Shown here: piece after piece, positions 32,048 through 42,835 of the stretch | Position numbering within the stretch: position 1 is the first letter of the stretch | How the letters are laid out: each line of letters begins with the position of its first letter | From: Cyclaneusma minus | Taxonomy: Eukaryota > Ascomycota > Leotiomycetes > Marthamycetales > Marthamycetaceae | Length of the DNA: 64,000 nt | Assembly (NCBI GenBank): GCA_037179335.1 | Contig: JAKZHN010000021.1 | Coordinates: 544,591 to 608,590, forward strand | Reading direction: 5' to 3' | The notes under the pieces: generated by a model | Database searches by the model: none | Told to the model about the DNA's origin: nothing | What the model saw: only the letters and a program-made list of their open reading frames with translations | Translations under genes and position numbers: made by a program

Positions 32048-33512
32048 ATGGCCGACAATGGCCTCCTCCCCAGCTTCCTGGGCGCTCTGCAGGCCTCTCT
32101 GGTCGTGATCTTGACCATTGGCTTTGGAGTTGTAGCCTCGAGGTACAACCTGCTGAAAGAGGCCTCTTCTGTCGATATTTCCAAAATGTGTACGTGGCAG
32201 ACCAATTTACTTCCAGAAACGAGTCTCTACGTTACCGTCTAACATCCAGCTTAGGCGTGAGGTTATTCCTCCCAGCACTCTTAATAACCAACGTCGGATC
32301 CCAAGTACACGCAGATACAGCTGAACGATTCGTCCCTGCTCTGAGTACGCAATCTCCACAATTCCATGAACGCGTCGGTCCTGATAATATGCAGTATGGG
32401 CAATTGTCTACCTAGCCTTGTCAATAGGAATAGGATGGACTCTCAAACGAATCTTCAAGTTCCCAGCCTGGACAGTACCGGCCATCGCCTTCAACAACAC
32501 TACCGCTCTCCCCCTCCTCCTCGTACAATCCCTCGATTCCGCCGGCATTCTGTCAAGCCTTCTCATGAGCGATGATGATACTACCGAGGAAGCTGTGGCG
32601 CGCGCTAAGTCCTATTTCCTAGTCGCATCGATAGTCAGCAACTCCATGACCTTTGCTCTGGGTCCGAAATTGCTCGACGACGAGGAATCTCCCAATCGAG
32701 ATGATAAAGCAGACGACAAGAAAGCCGCAGAACAACGCCGACAGAACGAACTTGAGCAGCAAGAGGAGGACGAGGAAAACCCACGCAATGACCACGGCCG
32801 CACAGCTAACGAGGAAGAAGAACACATCAACGAAACTACTACGCTCCTCCCCGACTCCGTCGCCCGCCGCGAAGAAAACGCCTCTACAAGTATCTCCCGC
32901 CCCTTCTCCGACGGCTTTCACAAACTCCCAAATGCCGTCCAAAACACACTGTGCTTTTTGTACGGGATGTTGAACGCTCCCCTAATCGGTGCAATCATCG
33001 GCCTCGTTCTCGGCCTCGCACCACCCCTCCACCGAGTCTTCTTCTCGTCCCCCGACGACGGCGGTTTCTTCACCGCCTGGCTCACAGCAGCCTTCAAGAA
33101 CGTCGGCGAGCTCTTCCCCGCCCTCCAACTCGTCGTCGTCGGCTCCAAACTCACGCACTCTCTCCTCAAAATGAAGCGCGGCGAAGCATCCGGCCGCGTG
33201 CCCTGGACACCCATGCTCGCCGTATTCTTCGTCCGCTTTATCCTCTGGCCGTGCATCAGCGTTCCTTTCATCTACCTACTGGCCACGAAAACGAACGTCT
33301 TGCCGAATGATCCGGTTCTGTATTTCGTGTTGATGTTGATGCCAACGGGGCCGCCAGCGACGAAATTGACGGCGTTGGCAGATGTGAGTGGCAGTGATGA
33401 GGAGGAGAAGATGAGTATTGCGAAGTTTTTGACGGTTAGTTATGCGATTAGTCCGGTGATCTGCTTTGCGGTTGTGGGGAGCTTGAAGGCTAGTTTGGCT
33501 GTGGGGAAATAG
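32048..33512 (+). CDS. Auxin-efflux-carrier-family membrane transporter
   Basis: Three exons, 32048-32189, 32255-32344 and 32395-33512, give 449 residues. Hydrophobic segments lie at about 9-30 (FLGALQASLVVILTIGFGVV), 50-65, 78-95 (IWAIVYLALSIGIGW), 105-125, and five more after residue 275 (GMLNAPLIGAIIGLVLGLAPP, MLAVFFVRFILWPCI, VPFIYLLA, VLYFVLMLMPTGPPA, FLTVSYAISPVICFAVVG). A long, very acidic and Gln-rich loop (about 165-260) splits the two halves. This two-bundle layout with a charged central loop fits the AEC family, including yeast Ecm3-like proteins and the plant PILS branch, which are usually placed in the endoplasmic reticulum. The substrate is unknown in fungi. The start ATG is the first in the transcript region and gives a complete first helix. 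Confidence 0.85.
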
Positions 33513-33779
33513 GGAAATAGGGAAATAATTCTGGGGGTGATGGGGATATTCATGGGGATATTGGACCTGGAGTTGCGGAGTGCAAGAGTGTTCTCCAAGC
33601 ACGTTGTTCGCCGGACACGTAGCCAATGTACGAATAAAAGGGCCGTCCGTTGTATTGTTTTGCTGGGGTTTCGTTCCACGGTCGACCTCCGTCATCTTCC
33701 ACCCGCCAGCCTCTCTCTGCCATCCCTCCCACCCACCTGGTGAGTCAGTGACCCAGTTCTCACGAGCAAAAAAACCTCC

Positions 33780-33785
33780 AAAAAA
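33780..33785 (-). terminator. RNA polymerase III terminator for tRNA-Val
   Basis: A run of six A on the plus strand, two bases beyond the tRNA 3' end, is a T6 run on the transcribed sense strand. A longer T-run follows a few bases on. Confidence 0.7.
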
Positions 33786-33787
33786 GC

Positions 33788-33873
33788 TGACCAGTCTGGG
33801 GTTCGATCCCAGGACCTTATCGGAATACAACTGAATGTTAACGATACGTGATAACCAACTACACCAGCCGGCC
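33788..33873 (-). tRNA. tRNA-Val (anticodon AAC) with a 12-nt intron
   Basis: On the minus strand the sequence folds as a tRNA. The acceptor stem GGCCGGC with ACTGGTC has two wobble pairs and one mismatch. The D arm GTGTAGTTGGTTATCAC contains the A box. The anticodon stem is TATCG/CGATA, the variable loop AGGTC, and the T arm CTGGG-ATCGAAC-CCCAG contains the B box. The anticodon loop is TTAACAC once a 12-nt intron (33824-33835) is removed after position 37, the canonical site for nuclear tRNA introns. The anticodon AAC is at 33837-33839. It is the last recognisable gene before the AT-rich block, about 280 bp away. Confidence 0.9.
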
Positions 33874-35743
33874 TTGTTCGCTTGATTTGTTGAGATTTTC
33901 TCGTTAATTTGCGTTAATTGCGGCGGCTTTGTGGGGGTTGCTGTGGGTTAGGGAGATTTTGTGGAGAATCGGGGATTTTTCGGGGATTTGTGGTGGTATC
34001 ACGGATCGTTAGTAGTGTTGCAGGGTGGCTAGGTCCGGTGCCAAGCCCGGCCCCGGTAGAAGGTGGAGCCGGGTGTGGAGCGTCGTCGCAACACTATACC
34101 AGGGCCCTGGCAATTGGCCAAATGGCCTTAGAAAACCGTAAAATTTGCTGAAATGGTAATTTAAAATAGATATAGCCTTTTGGAAAGCTTATAAAAGCTT
34201 TTTAGCCAATCCTATATATTTTATCCCCTTTCTATTATTTTATAATTATAAGGCCTTTATAATGCTATTAAGCTTTATATATTTAAATTATAATATTTTT
34301 TATTAAATTAAATTTTTTAGTTTTATTAAATTTATTTTTTTTATTGCTAAAAAGTTTTTATATAATTAATTAATTTAAAATTTTTATAATTATTAATAAT
34401 TTTTTATTAATTTTTTATATTGTTTTTTTTTGCAAATTAATAAATAATATTTCGCTATATTTTTTTGCTTGAAATTTAAATTAATAATTTTTTTATGCTT
34501 TAATTGAAATATTTAATACGCCTAATTTAAGCAATTATATATTTATTAAAAAATTTAAAATTGGTTTAATCCCAATGCATTTTTTTTAAATTAACCGAAT
34601 TTATTAAATTAAATTTCAAAAAATATATTTCTAATACTAATTTTATTAACGATTTTAATAATAAACCCTAAAGCAAATATTAACGTATTTTAATAATATT
34701 TTATAAAAATTTTATTTTTTATAATAATTTAATTAAAATTATTAATTAAGCAATTTTTTTTTTTTAAAAAATATTTCCAAATATTTTTAAAATGCAATTG
34801 CCCGCAAATTGAATTTTTAAAAGCAATTATTTTTTATTAAAAGCCATTTTCAATTTTGCAATTATTTTTAATAATTTAAATTTATTTTTTAAATTATTAA
34901 TTATTTTACAAAATTTATTTTAAATAATATTAATTTTTAATATAATAAATAATTGAATTTATATAATAATATAAAGGAAATTAAGCTGCTAATTTGCAAA
35001 AATAATAAATTAATTTTGTAATGGCTTTTTGCTATTAAAAAAATTAATTTTTATTAAACGAATATTTAAATATTGCAATTTATTAAAGCAATGGAAAATA
35101 ATTTCCAAATTTTATTAAATTTATTTCCTAATATAATAATTTTTATAAAAAAACCAATTTTTTTTGCAAATATAAAAAATTATAAAAAGCTAATTTTAAT
35201 TTATTTTTTATATTTTATATATTATTTTCTATTTTTTTTTTAAAAAAAATTGCAAAATAATTTAAGCGCTTTTTTTAAATTAAAAAGTGATTTTGCTAAA
35301 AAAGGTTAAAAACCTGGAAATATTTAAAAATATTAATATAGAAATAGGTATTTTATTTTAAAATTATATTAATATTTTCATGGTAAAAAACAATTCCTGG
35401 TTTTTAATAAAGCAAAAGCAAATAAATAAAAAATTATAGAATTATAAAAAAAAATATATGCTTTTTTGCTAAAAAGAGCTTTTAAAATATTAGCAATTTA
35501 ATATTAAAAATTAAAATATGTATTTTAATTTTAATATTAAAAATTTTAAAAATTTTTATATTTTTGTTTTTAATTTTAATATATTTCTTTTGAAATTCGA
35601 TATAATATTTACAATTGCTTATTTAATTATTTTTAATAGTGGTTTCAATTTTTATATTTGCAATAATTTTTTGATTTTTATTATTAAATTTTATATTAAA
35701 TTAAATTATTATTTATTTAATAATAATAAAAAATAAAAAATAT

Positions 35744-35990
35744 TGGTTATTGATTTTTTTTTATTTAAAATTTGTCAATTCCCGCAACAGTCAGCGCACG
35801 GGCCACCCGCTGGCCCGGCACCGGAGAGCTAATGGCTCCGGTCTGGCTAGCGCCAAGGAATGGGAATGCCTTTAGCACCTTGGCGCCAACCATTTTTGCT
35901 CCCCAAATATAATTAATAATATAATAACTAATTTACGCACGTGCTTTTATATTCTATATCTTATCCCTATATTTATAATAAATACCAATA
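35744..35990 (+). repeat. Dispersed repeat with three successive hairpins, copy 1
   Basis: A GC-rich island in the AT block. Three stems follow one another: GGGCCA/TGGCCC at 35800-35805 and 35811-35816; CCGGAG/CTCCGG at 35821-35826 and 35836-35841; GCGCCAAGG/CCTTGGCGC at 35850-35858 and 35878-35886. A diverged second copy lies at 59638-59890 in the same orientation. The first part of this copy is well preserved, and its 3' part is C-to-T/G-to-A eroded relative to copy 2. It has no coding capacity that I can see. It may be the end of a transposon, a SINE, or a structured RNA. Confidence 0.7.
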
Positions 35991-37135
35991 TTAATTAGCG
36001 TTTTTTTAAATATAAAAAAACAAAATTTATTTTCAAAAAAAATAACTTTAGCAATTGCGCATTGCTATACTAACAAAGTCTTTTGCGTAAATAAATAGAA
36101 ATTCAAGGCTTTAATCTTAATTAAAGCTGCGTTTAATACGGCTATTTAAATATTATAAAAAATTCGGCGTGCATATAAACAAGATTTTTTCTATCAGGTA
36201 TTTAAACTATAATTCCCTTAAAACGCAATTCCCAATATCAAGCTTCTATCTAGCAAAAGTCATCATTCCTCCTCGCCCTCCCATTTTACAAAATTTACCC
36301 CCATTTTGCCCATTTAAATTTATTTATTTAGATTTATATTATTTAAATTTGAATCACTCAAATCTGCGCCATTTAAATCTGCATATTCAAATTTAAATCA
36401 AATCAAATAATAAGCTCCCGCCCAGCTTCAAGAAAAATATTGCACAATTCAGCTACAGCCTCCTAGCATAGCTAAGCTCCAGCGCAATTCCTTTCAATAT
36501 CTTTTTTAAAAATTCTTCTGCAAAATCAATATTTCCTCCTAAAAAAAATTATTCCACAATGGAATTATTGCGCAATTAAATATTTTAAAATATATTATTA
36601 TACCAAATATAATGGAAAAAATCAAAAATTCCAAAAGCTTTAATAATAAGTCTAATTTTTTTCTTTTTATTCCGCTTTTGGGTTTTTTTTCCTATATTTC
36701 AAAATTTTATAAATTTATAATTAAGGGCTATAATTTATATAATTTTAGCCTATAAAATAAATTTATATATATTATTTTTATAATTAATGCATATCTATTT
36801 AATTAATATAGTATTTAAATATAAAAAAAAAATATAAAAAGGCTATATAATTAAATTTTAAAAAATATTTTAAAAAATAAATATAAAGCCTATTTGCTTT
36901 GAAAATAATTAAATTCCAATACTTTATTAAAAATCATTTATGCAATAATAATATTTATATCTTACTCTATAATTCTGCCTCGCTACTTTCCCCAATTTTG
37001 GAATTTGAAATTTGAAACTTTAATACCCGGTGCAATAGCATTGAAAAACAGCTTTCCCGTTTTCCTTTTTTAAATCGGGCTATTATAGCAATTGATATTA
37101 ATTTTCAAAGTCGGGAGAATTGGAAAAAAAATAAC

Positions 37136-37171
37136 GGCGACGTCACCGGCCAGCGCACGGGCCACCGCACG
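37136..37171 (+). repeat. Short fragment related to the three-hairpin repeat
   Basis: This contains CAGCGCACGGGCCACC, identical to the start of the hairpin region of the copy at 35,744. The similarity stops there, and a tRNA-like fragment follows 50 bases later. Confidence 0.4.
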
Positions 37172-37221
37172 TTGCTAAGCGCTAAAAAAGTTTTTGCAAA
37201 AAAAATCCCAAAAAAAAGCCG

Positions 37222-37243
37222 GGGTTCAAATCCCCGCGCGGCC
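37222..37243 (+). pseudogene. tRNA-like T arm (3' fragment)
   Basis: CGGGG-TTCAAAT-CCCCG with a canonical B-box core is followed by CGCGGCC, which could be the 3' side of an acceptor stem. No D arm or anticodon arm is recognisable upstream, where the sequence is A-rich. It is probably a truncated or eroded tRNA gene or a tRNA-derived repeat. Confidence 0.45.
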
Positions 37244-37383
37244 TATTTATATTTTGTTTTTTATTTTTATATTATATATTATTAGTTATTTTAATTTTAT
37301 AAATAAAATTTAATAATTTAAATTTTAATAATTTAAAAATTTAAAAATTTAAATTTAAAAGCTTATAATTTAATTTATAATAA

Positions 37384-37456
37384 TAATGGTTTAACGGTAT
37401 AATATAAAATATAAAATAAATAAAAATAAAAAACGCCGGGATTCGAATCCAAGTAA
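37384..37456 (+). pseudogene. Eroded tRNA gene or tRNA-derived repeat
   Basis: TGGTTTAACGGTATAAT matches the D arm/A box of the tRNA-Ala at 27623 with two differences. Some 50 bases on, GGATTCGAATCC is a perfect B-box core. The acceptor and anticodon stems cannot be folded, and the middle is A/T only. This fits a tRNA-type gene ruined by C-to-T change. Confidence 0.45.
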
Positions 37457-37685
37457 AACCCAATAATTTTGCAAAATTAATTATAATAATTAATAAAATA
37501 ATTAAAAATTATAGAAATTTAAAAGAATTCAAAGAAATTAAAACTATTTAATATTAATAATTGGAATTTGAAATTTGAAATTTTAATATTTAATTAATAA
37601 TAATTGCAATAATTACAATAATTGCTTATTTTAAATTATTTATAAAAACTAATATTAAGCTTAATTTAGCATATAGGGATTCCGC

Positions 37686-37729
37686 CTAGAAATGCGTCCA
37701 TCTCGCTTGCGAGATGGACGCATTTCTAG
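37686..37729. repeat. Perfect 21-bp palindrome with a 2-nt spacer
   Basis: The left arm CTAGAAATGCGTCCATCTCGC (37686-37706) and right arm (37709-37729) are exact reverse complements around TT. The palindrome keeps several CpA and CpG steps and is near 50% GC, although everything around it is heavily eroded. It therefore looks younger than its surroundings, or is under some protection. No coding or known regulatory role is recognised. Confidence 0.85.
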
Positions 37730-40700
37730 TATTAATGAAAAATAAATATTATATTTTATTATAGCTGGCCTATATTATTTAAAAAAAACAGCCAGCTATA
37801 TAGCTAAAAAAAATTATTTGCAATTAGGGATAAAGCAAATTTTGAGAATTCAATTTTTAAAAGAATATTTAAAGGCATATAGAAAAAGCTTTTCCCTTTT
37901 ATAGTTTTTTAAAGGATTGGATTCCAAAAGGCCTATTTTAAGGCCTATTTAATTAAATTATTTAAGAATTAAATATTTGAAAGATCTCCCTAAAAATGAA
38001 AATGAAATAAATCCAGCAGCCTTTTATAACAAATTTTCTTTTTGCAAAATTATTTAAGCAATCCAATAATATTAGATTTAGATAAAAAATTAAAGATTTC
38101 TATAAGGGTAAAATAGGGACTGGCATTAAAAAAACTATGGAAATTGGAGAATCAGTATATTTTACTCTTTTACAATCCAAATTCAAGAAATTAAGCCATA
38201 ATTATAATTTAATTAATGCGGCGGCTGCAGCCATAGCTGCAGCCATTATTTAATAATATCAAAATTAAGGATAGCAATATCCTAAAATTCCTTAAAGGCC
38301 TTTATTTTTAAAAACAGGTAATGCACTATATTAAGGAACGCTATTTCCTCAAATTTAATTTCAATCTTATAGCCAATTAATTTTTTTTAAAATAATAAAC
38401 CGCCTTTTTTTCCAAGAATCCAAAAACAATACTATATTTCCCAATTATTAAAAGCTTTATAAAATATTTTAGCTATAATTTAATTTGGTATAAATTATAT
38501 TTTAGCGCAATTCTAATATATCCCAAATATATAATTGGGTATAATTTAGCTAAATATAATATATTAAAAAAAATAGCTTTTTATAATAATAAGCTAATTG
38601 TATAAATGCATTTTAAATTTAAGCAAAGCCTATTAAAATAAAAACCGGTATAATAATAAATCAATAAATATTTTAAATATTAAATTAGCCAAATTTTATA
38701 ATATATATAATAAGGCTAGCATTTTATTTAAAAATTATTTAAAAATCTATTTATATATATTTAAAAGCAAGGTTATAAAATATTATAATTGCAATTTATA
38801 AAATTATAAATACAATTTTAAAAAGCTTTGCAATTATATTAAAATAAATTTTAAAACGGAAGCCAATTGCTTTAAATATTAAAATATATAAAATAATACC
38901 AAATTACTAAAAAAATTTCAAAAAAATTTAAATAAATTAAAGCTAAAATATTTTAAATTTATATTAAGAAAATTGGAAAATTTATAGCCAATTTTTTGTT
39001 TAATTTATTAAAATAATAAAATATTAAAAAATTAGCTATATAAAAGCTATAAAGGTATTTTTAAATTTAAAAATATTATAACCAATGCCCAATAAAAATA
39101 TAAGATTTTTGCAGCTTAAATTAAATTTGCCATTTATAATAAATTAAAATAAATGCGGCTTTAAATTAATTTTATATTTATATTAATTTATGCAATTACC
39201 AAGATTTTCCAAATCAATTCTATAATAATAGGAATTTTTATAATTCCAAATATAATAATAGAAATTTTAGAAATAGAAATAAATATAATAAATTTAAATT
39301 TAATGAAAATAATAGAATAAATAATTATAGAAATAATGGTTTTAAATTTAATGGTAGCTTTATTGGTATATTCAATAATGGATTTAAGAATTGCTGGAAT
39401 TATGGAAAAAAGTATAATATTTATAAAAATTTCAAATATTAATTTATTAGATATATATAAAAAAAATTGGTTTAAAAATACGATTTAAAAATATAGCAAA
39501 ATTAATATTAGGCAAATATACTATATATCTTTGGTAAATATAAAAGGTATAAATAATGGTATTATTATAAATAATAAATTTTATAATAATTTAAAATTTA
39601 TTATTATTATAATGCAAAATATTTATAAAAATGGTTTTTTTAATAAGCCTAATTCTGGCCCTTTTTTTAACAAGCCTTTTAATTCTGATTTTAATAATTA
39701 GAATGCAATATTTACTATTTTAAAAACTATTCCAAAAATAGCTTAGTAATATCCCGTTTTTTCAGCCCCTATAATTTAAAAATTTGCAAAAAATTATGGT
39801 CCAAATTTATTTCAAAGCAATATTTATTTTATAAAGAATTTTGGCCCAATTAATAGCAAGTTAGCTATAAAAATTTTAAATAAATAAGCTGCCGTTTATT
39901 TACTTATATATTTAAATCCCTTTAATTTTAAATAAAGCCAATAAAAATTTTAATTATAAAGTTTTTTAAAAAATAGCTAAATTTTGCTCAAATTATTAAT
40001 TTAATAAAAAAAAGCCAGAAAAATTTAAAATTAATTTAAAAAAAACATTTAATTTTAATATTAAAATTATTATAATTTTTTTTAATTAAATAATAAAATA
40101 ATAATATATATAATAAATATAGCTATTAAATATTAAATTGCCAGATTTTTTAATAAACAAATAGCCCAATATATTTAGAAAATTGTTAAAATAATATAGA
40201 TTAATATTTATCTAGAATTATCTAATTATATATTTTATAATATTGGTATTAAATTTATAGAAAAATTTAAATAAAATTTAAATTTTTTAAATATTTAAAT
40301 TAGGTTTATACCAATAAAGGCATATTATAGCCTTGGTAAAAATAAACATTATTATATTATTTTTCGGTATACCTTTAATATTATAAAATCCAGCCTTTTA
40401 AAATTTTTTTTTTTTTTTTGCAAATAGCTATAAAAGCTATAAATAATATAGCTAATTTTAATGGCCTGGTTTTTACCCTTTTAATATATAGCGTATATTT
40501 TAAGCTTATATTTATATTTCTATTATTATTATTATTAATATTAAGAAAATTTAAGGCAATTTAAAAAGCTATTAAAAAAATTAAAAAGATTTATACCAAA
40601 AGAATTATTAATTAAGCCTTTAAATTATGCAATAATTTTAATATTTTAAATATTAAGCAATTATTATTGGATTTTAAAATTTTAATTTGAAAAAAAAAAA

Positions 40701-42713
40701 ATGGCTTTTACAAAATTATTAATATTAAGGGTAAAACGGTTATTCTAAATATGCCTTATAAAACGGCTAAATTTAAAAACATTTTTATATATTTATTTAA
40801 ATTGGAAAATGGCTTAAAATAAAAGCCAATTTATTTAGCTAATTTTGGCAAGCCAAAAAAATATAACTTTAATTATTTAAATAAAAAAAGAATCTAAATT
40901 AAAATCTAAATTAAGGCCAATTTTTAAAAAATTATTCAAGCAACCATTTAAGGAACCATCTAAGCCTTTAGAAAAATCAAGGGAACGTTTAAAAAAGAAT
41001 CCCCTGCCTAATTTATTAATTCCTAAGAGAAAAAAAGGCCGCCTTTTAAATCCCAGGCCTTTTAATAAGGAATTGGATAAGCAAGAATTCCTTTAAAATA
41101 AATAAGAATTTATTTAAAATAATGATAAAATAATAGCAAAAAAGCTTATGCAAGAGCTGAAAGCTAAAATTTTTTATCTTATTTATATTTCTTCTCCTAA
41201 TATATTATTTTTTAAATTTTTTTTATAATGCTATTTTTATTGCAATATATTAAATGGTTTATTGGTTTATATAATTTTTATATTATTAAAAAAAATATGG
41301 CATTAGTTTTTTAGCTATATTAAAAAAGCAAAATAACCATTTTTGGTAAATTATTTAAAGCATTAAATCAAGCTAAAATTAAAAAATTATTTGATATAGG
41401 TATTTTTAAATTTTAAATATATAATAAAGCCGTTTATTAAAAATGGATATTTAATAGCAAAATAATTAAGGAAATTAAAGGAAAAAGCATTTTAATATTA
41501 TATAAAAAATTAAGATTAATAATTTAAAAATATAGTAATACTAGTAAAAATACTATTTTTATTTAATTATTTATAATTTAAAAAATTAGCTAATAAATTA
41601 TTCTAATTTTGGCATTATTTATGTTGCTATTATAAAATAATTTAAATTTATTTATTAAAAATATTATTTAAATATATTTATATACAAAAAATAAGCTATT
41701 TAAAAAACATTATTATTAGCTATTTAAAAAAGAAAAAATACCTTTTTGGCATTATTATAATTATTTTTAAGCTATTTTATAATATTGTAAAATTTGGATT
41801 ATATTGGTATATTATTTATTTTAAGCATTATATTAAAAAATTGGATTTAAAAATATTAATTTTTAATTTATGCTTTTTTGGCCCTAGAAAAAATTCCAAA
41901 ATATTTGTTTTAATGGGGTTTTAAATTAATAATATATTGGCTTTAGCTTGCAAGGCATAATTTAATAAAACAGAAAATAAGCTATTTAAGGCTAAATTTA
42001 AAACTAAGCCAAAAATTAAGCTTTTTAAAAATATTTTATTTATTTTTAATAAATATATTATTACTAAAATAAAAACTAAAATTAAGGTTATTTAAAAAAA
42101 TCAAAATTTAATTTTAAAGCTTATAAATTTAGAATTTCCAAATATAAAAGCCCATTATATTTAGAAAAAAGCTAGAGCTAATTTTATTTATTTAATTATT
42201 TAATTAAAAAAAAATTTGAATTTTTTTATTGCAGCCTAATATTAAAAATTAATTAAGAAAAAAATTAAAGCTTTAAATAAAAAATTTAAATAATATATAA
42301 AAAATATAAATAAGGGATTTATTTATTTATTTTTAAATTTAAATATTTTAAAGCTATTTATTTATATTAATGGCTTTTTTGCCAATAATAAAAATTTAAA
42401 TAATTAGCTTAGCTATATAATTATATTGGCAAATAAGCAAAATTTTACAAAAGCTAATAAATTTAAAATAATTGAATTTTCTTTTTATTAATTATTTATT
42501 AAATTAAAAAAGATAATTAAATTTATTTTAATATTAAAAATTTTAGCTATAATGCAAAAAATAAATATAAATATAATTTTTTTTTATTTTAAATATAATT
42601 ACTAAAAAGCTTAATATTTAAAATATTTTTATTATTATTTATACAGATTTTTTAAGCCTGTATAAATATTTGGTTAAGCTAGAAATTATAATTAAAAAAA
42701 GGTTAATAGTAAC

Positions 42714-42835
42714 TTTTGCAAAGCCATTTTCTATCGCCGACTTGTTACCGATATAGCGATACAGCAATGCATATCCTTGCTTGCGATATTTGCAATTATC
42801 GCGCAATAAGCTTGCGATATTAAAATACTGCATTT
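42714..42835. repeat. GCGATA-motif island in the AT block
   Basis: Within about 120 bases GCGATA or its complement TATCGC occurs five times (near 42731, 42754, 42779, 42795 and 42814). The left end TTGCAAAGCCATTTTCTATCG is matched on the opposite strand near 59367-59392, where two more GCGATA motifs occur. This suggests a dispersed repeat with internal subrepeats. Confidence 0.55.

Noticed and set aside
39270..39450. Retroelement gag zinc knuckle
   Set aside because: The Asn-rich peptide ending CWNYGKK resembles an eroded CCHC motif, but the spacing of the following residues does not fit C-x2-C-x4-H-x4-C, so I mention it only as a hint.
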